Source of the DNA: Methanobacteriaceae archaeon
Lineage (GTDB): Archaea; Methanobacteriota; Methanobacteria; Methanobacteriales; Methanobacteriaceae
DNA length: 7,015 bases
Assembly: GCA_900769095.1 (NCBI GenBank)
Contig: CAAGFH010000011.1
Coordinates: 1-7,015 of the forward strand
Reading direction: 5' to 3'
The notes below the pieces were generated by a model. It searched no databases and was not told the origin of the DNA. It worked only from the letters and a program-made list of their open reading frames with translations. Position 1 is the first letter of the stretch. Each line of letters begins with the position of its first letter. Positions 5,486 through 7,015 of this stretch are shown piece by piece. The position numbers and the translations under genes are program-made.

Positions 5486-5986
5486 TTAATATTTATCAAA
5501 GTGAACTTTGGATTTATCATACCTTAAATTTACTTCACTTTCCTCTTCAGGATAACCAATACAGATTACTGAAAAAGGAATGCAGAAGTCTGGAATATTT
5601 AAATATTGTTTTAATTTTAAGGTTCTATCTTCAATCGGGTGAAATCCAAGCCATACACTGCCCAAGCCTTCATGAGTGGCCTGAAGAAGAATATTTTCAT
5701 TACATGCCCCCAAATCCTGTTCAATCATTCTTATTACTTTTGCATTATTTAGATTTCCAAGTGTAACAATAAGATGTGATGCACCGGCAGCAGGTTTTGC
5801 AAATTTATGCATTTTAGAAATTGCAAGTTTATCTTCATCATCTGATACAACAATAAACTCCCATGGCTGTGAATTACATGAAGAAGGTGCCTGCATAGCT
5901 GCTTTTAGTAGATTTTCGATTTTTTCATCACTGACTTTTTCATCTCTAAATTTACGAACACTTTTTCTTTTAAAAATTAAACTCAT
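5486..5986 (-). CDS. Nitroreductase family FMN-dependent oxidoreductase
   Basis: A 166-residue protein of the nitroreductase fold, which typically works as a homodimer binding FMN and using NAD(P)H or another donor. Diagnostic features are RKSVRKF at 7-13 (FMN-phosphate-contacting Arg and Ser), APSSCNSQPWEF at 33-44, QDLGACNENILLQATHEGLGSVWLGFHP at 90-117, and the C-terminal GYPEE (144-148). The length is normal for the small archaeal and clostridial members. The real substrate is unknown, as members reduce quinones, flavins, nitro compounds or other electrophiles. The ATG at 5984-5986 directly follows the TAG stop of the clc gene in the same frame, with GGTGGT just upstream, so translation is probably coupled to clc. 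The operon may continue into the surface-protein gene. Family is secure; function and physiological link to the channel are not. Confidence 0.9.
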   Translation of the reverse strand: MSLIFKRKSVRKFRDEKVSDEKIENLLKAAMQAPSSCNSQPWEFIVVSDDEDKLAISKMHKFAKPAAGASHLIVTLGNLNNAKVIRMIEQDLGACNENILLQATHEGLGSVWLGFHPIEDRTLKLKQYLNIPDFCIPFSVICIGYPEEESEVNLRYDKSKVHFDKY

Positions 5987-7015
5987 CTAACCACCAAATA
6001 ATTCTTCAATTTCTTCACGTACATACGGATAATCATTTACATCAGTTAAAATCTGAACCTGATCGCTGTATTTAATGTTAAAGTCTTCAGTTGGAATTAT
6101 ATATTTACCATTACGAATAACTGATACTACAATTGCATTTTTTGGAAATGGAATGTCCTTAATTTTAAAATTGATATAGTCACAGTCAAGTGGCACAACA
6201 TATTCTGATAACACATGCTTTGAAGGCTTTTTAACAAATTCTCTGTTTTTGTTTAAAAGTAATCTATCATATAATGACTCATATATCGGTTCATTTCCTA
6301 AAATTGTTGGAACAACGTAAGCTATTAGAGATACAATAATCATTGCAACTAAAGACTCTGTAGAACCGCACATTTCAGCTATTAAGACAATTCCAGTTAT
6401 TGGAGATCTTACAGTAGCTGCAAAAAATCCTGCCATTGAAATAACAATGAATTTATAGATTAAAACATACTCCATACCCAAGGCTGGAACTACAACAGAT
6501 CCAAAAATTGCTCCAATATATGCTCCCAATACTAAGATTGGTAAAAATATTCCACCAGGTGCTCCTGATGAGAATGAAAACATTGAAAACAAGTATTTTA
6601 AGACCAAAAGAAGGACTAAAACACCTAAAGATGGAATAGCTACACCTAACATGTCCATCATGAAGTGTCCACCATCACTGATTTGTGGAATTGTAAGTGC
6701 TACAACACCAGAAATAATAAAAACAGCTACAAATTTAAGCTGAGAAGGTATTTTAAGACTGTTTACAAAATCACTTGACTTTATCATTCCAATATTATAC
6801 ACATATCCTATAACACCAATGACAATTCCTAAAACAATTAAAATCCAGTAGTTTTCCAAAGGAATGTTGTTTATTGGAAATGTTAAAACAGTAGACTGGC
6901 CAAAAATAGATTTTGAGATAAAATCAGATACAATAGCTGATACTAAAGCTATAAAAATTAATGTTTTATCAAAACCATGATTGATTTCTTCCATAACAAA
7001 TAATACTCCAGCTAG
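5987..7015 (-). CDS. CLC-type chloride channel/antiporter with C-terminal TrkA-C domain, 5' end missing
   Basis: The frame is open to the right edge, so the gene begins outside the window; the methionine at 6992-6994 is internal. The seven codons upstream read LAGVLFV, so the fragment starts LAGVLFVMEEINHGFDK, matching the E. coli ClcA segment that holds the internal gate Glu (LAGILFIIEEM). Residues here are numbered from the first codon in the window (342 residues): the EE pair is at 9-10; the selectivity-filter motif SGAPGGIFLP lies at 150-159; RSPITGIVLIAEM follows at 203-215, and the conserved Tyr of NEPIYESL at 245. A soluble tail from about 272 to 342 resembles a TrkA-C (RCK-C) domain. 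The Glu pair suggests a Cl-/H+ exchanger rather than a channel, which is inference. Glu148 and the other N-terminal helices lie outside the window. The gene is followed directly by the nitroreductase. Confidence 0.92.
   Translation of the reverse strand, partial: LAGVLFVMEEINHGFDKTLIFIALVSAIVSDFISKSIFGQSTVLTFPINNIPLENYWILIVLGIVIGVIGYVYNIGMIKSSDFVNSLKIPSQLKFVAVFIISGVVALTIPQISDGGHFMMDMLGVAIPSLGVLVLLLVLKYLFSMFSFSSGAPGGIFLPILVLGAYIGAIFGSVVVPALGMEYVLIYKFIVISMAGFFAATVRSPITGIVLIAEMCGSTESLVAMIIVSLIAYVVPTILGNEPIYESLYDRLLLNKNREFVKKPSKHVLSEYVVPLDCDYINFKIKDIPFPKNAIVVSVIRNGKYIIPTEDFNIKYSDQVQILTDVNDYPYVREEIEELFGG
5990..5995 (-). promoter_or_regulatory. Ribosome binding site of the nitroreductase within the clc 3' end
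   Basis: The minus strand reads GGTGGT, which codes the last two Gly residues of the CLC protein, followed by TAG and ATG. The site is three bases from the nitroreductase start, so re-initiation after clc termination is likely. Confidence 0.5.

Noticed and set aside
6992..6994. Methionine at 6992-6994 as the start of the CLC gene
   Set aside because: The upstream codons in the same frame match the conserved CLC sequence LAGVLFV, so the gene continues beyond the right edge.

Overview
The window is a low-GC archaeal chromosome segment, most likely from a gut or rumen methanogen of the order Methanobacteriales, probably Methanobrevibacter. Three things support this. There is a methenyl-tetrahydromethanopterin cyclohydrolase, an enzyme of the archaeal C1 pathway. 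There is a DUF4013 membrane protein and a Cna-B-type surface protein with an Asp-rich stalk and an LRQTG-like C-terminal tail, both typical of this group. Gene starts follow archaeal style, with TATA-like boxes and strong GGAGG/AGGTG ribosome binding sites. The genus is inferred from protein character only.

Layout, left to right: the N-terminal 39 codons of rubrerythrin (minus, running off the left edge); an AT-rich gap; hisG (minus), whose reading frame is interrupted by an in-frame amber codon at codon 24; a gap with the putative hisG promoter; a six-helix DUF4013 membrane protein (minus); mch (minus); a divergent intergenic region with promoters for both sides and several dyad elements; a short-chain dehydrogenase/reductase (plus, the only plus-strand gene); a convergent pair of hairpin terminators; a repeat-containing surface protein (minus); a nitroreductase (minus); and a CLC-type chloride channel/antiporter with a C-terminal TrkA-C domain (minus, running off the right edge, so its N-terminal part is missing).

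The genes are mixed housekeeping (rubrerythrin, histidine synthesis, methanogenesis) and accessory (surface protein, SDR, CLC). The only clear operon is clc followed by the nitroreductase: the clc TAG stop is immediately followed, in the same frame, by the nitroreductase ATG. The surface protein starts 27 bases after the nitroreductase stop and may be co-transcribed. Four genes end in hairpins followed by U-rich tracts that touch or nearly touch the stop codon.

No mobile element, CRISPR array, rRNA or tRNA was found. I do not see convincing evidence for a new multi-gene system. The items most worth checking are the amber codon in hisG, the terminator architecture, the 42-bp coding repeats, the SDR with Asp in place of the usual tetrad Asn, and the paired dyads between mch and the SDR.
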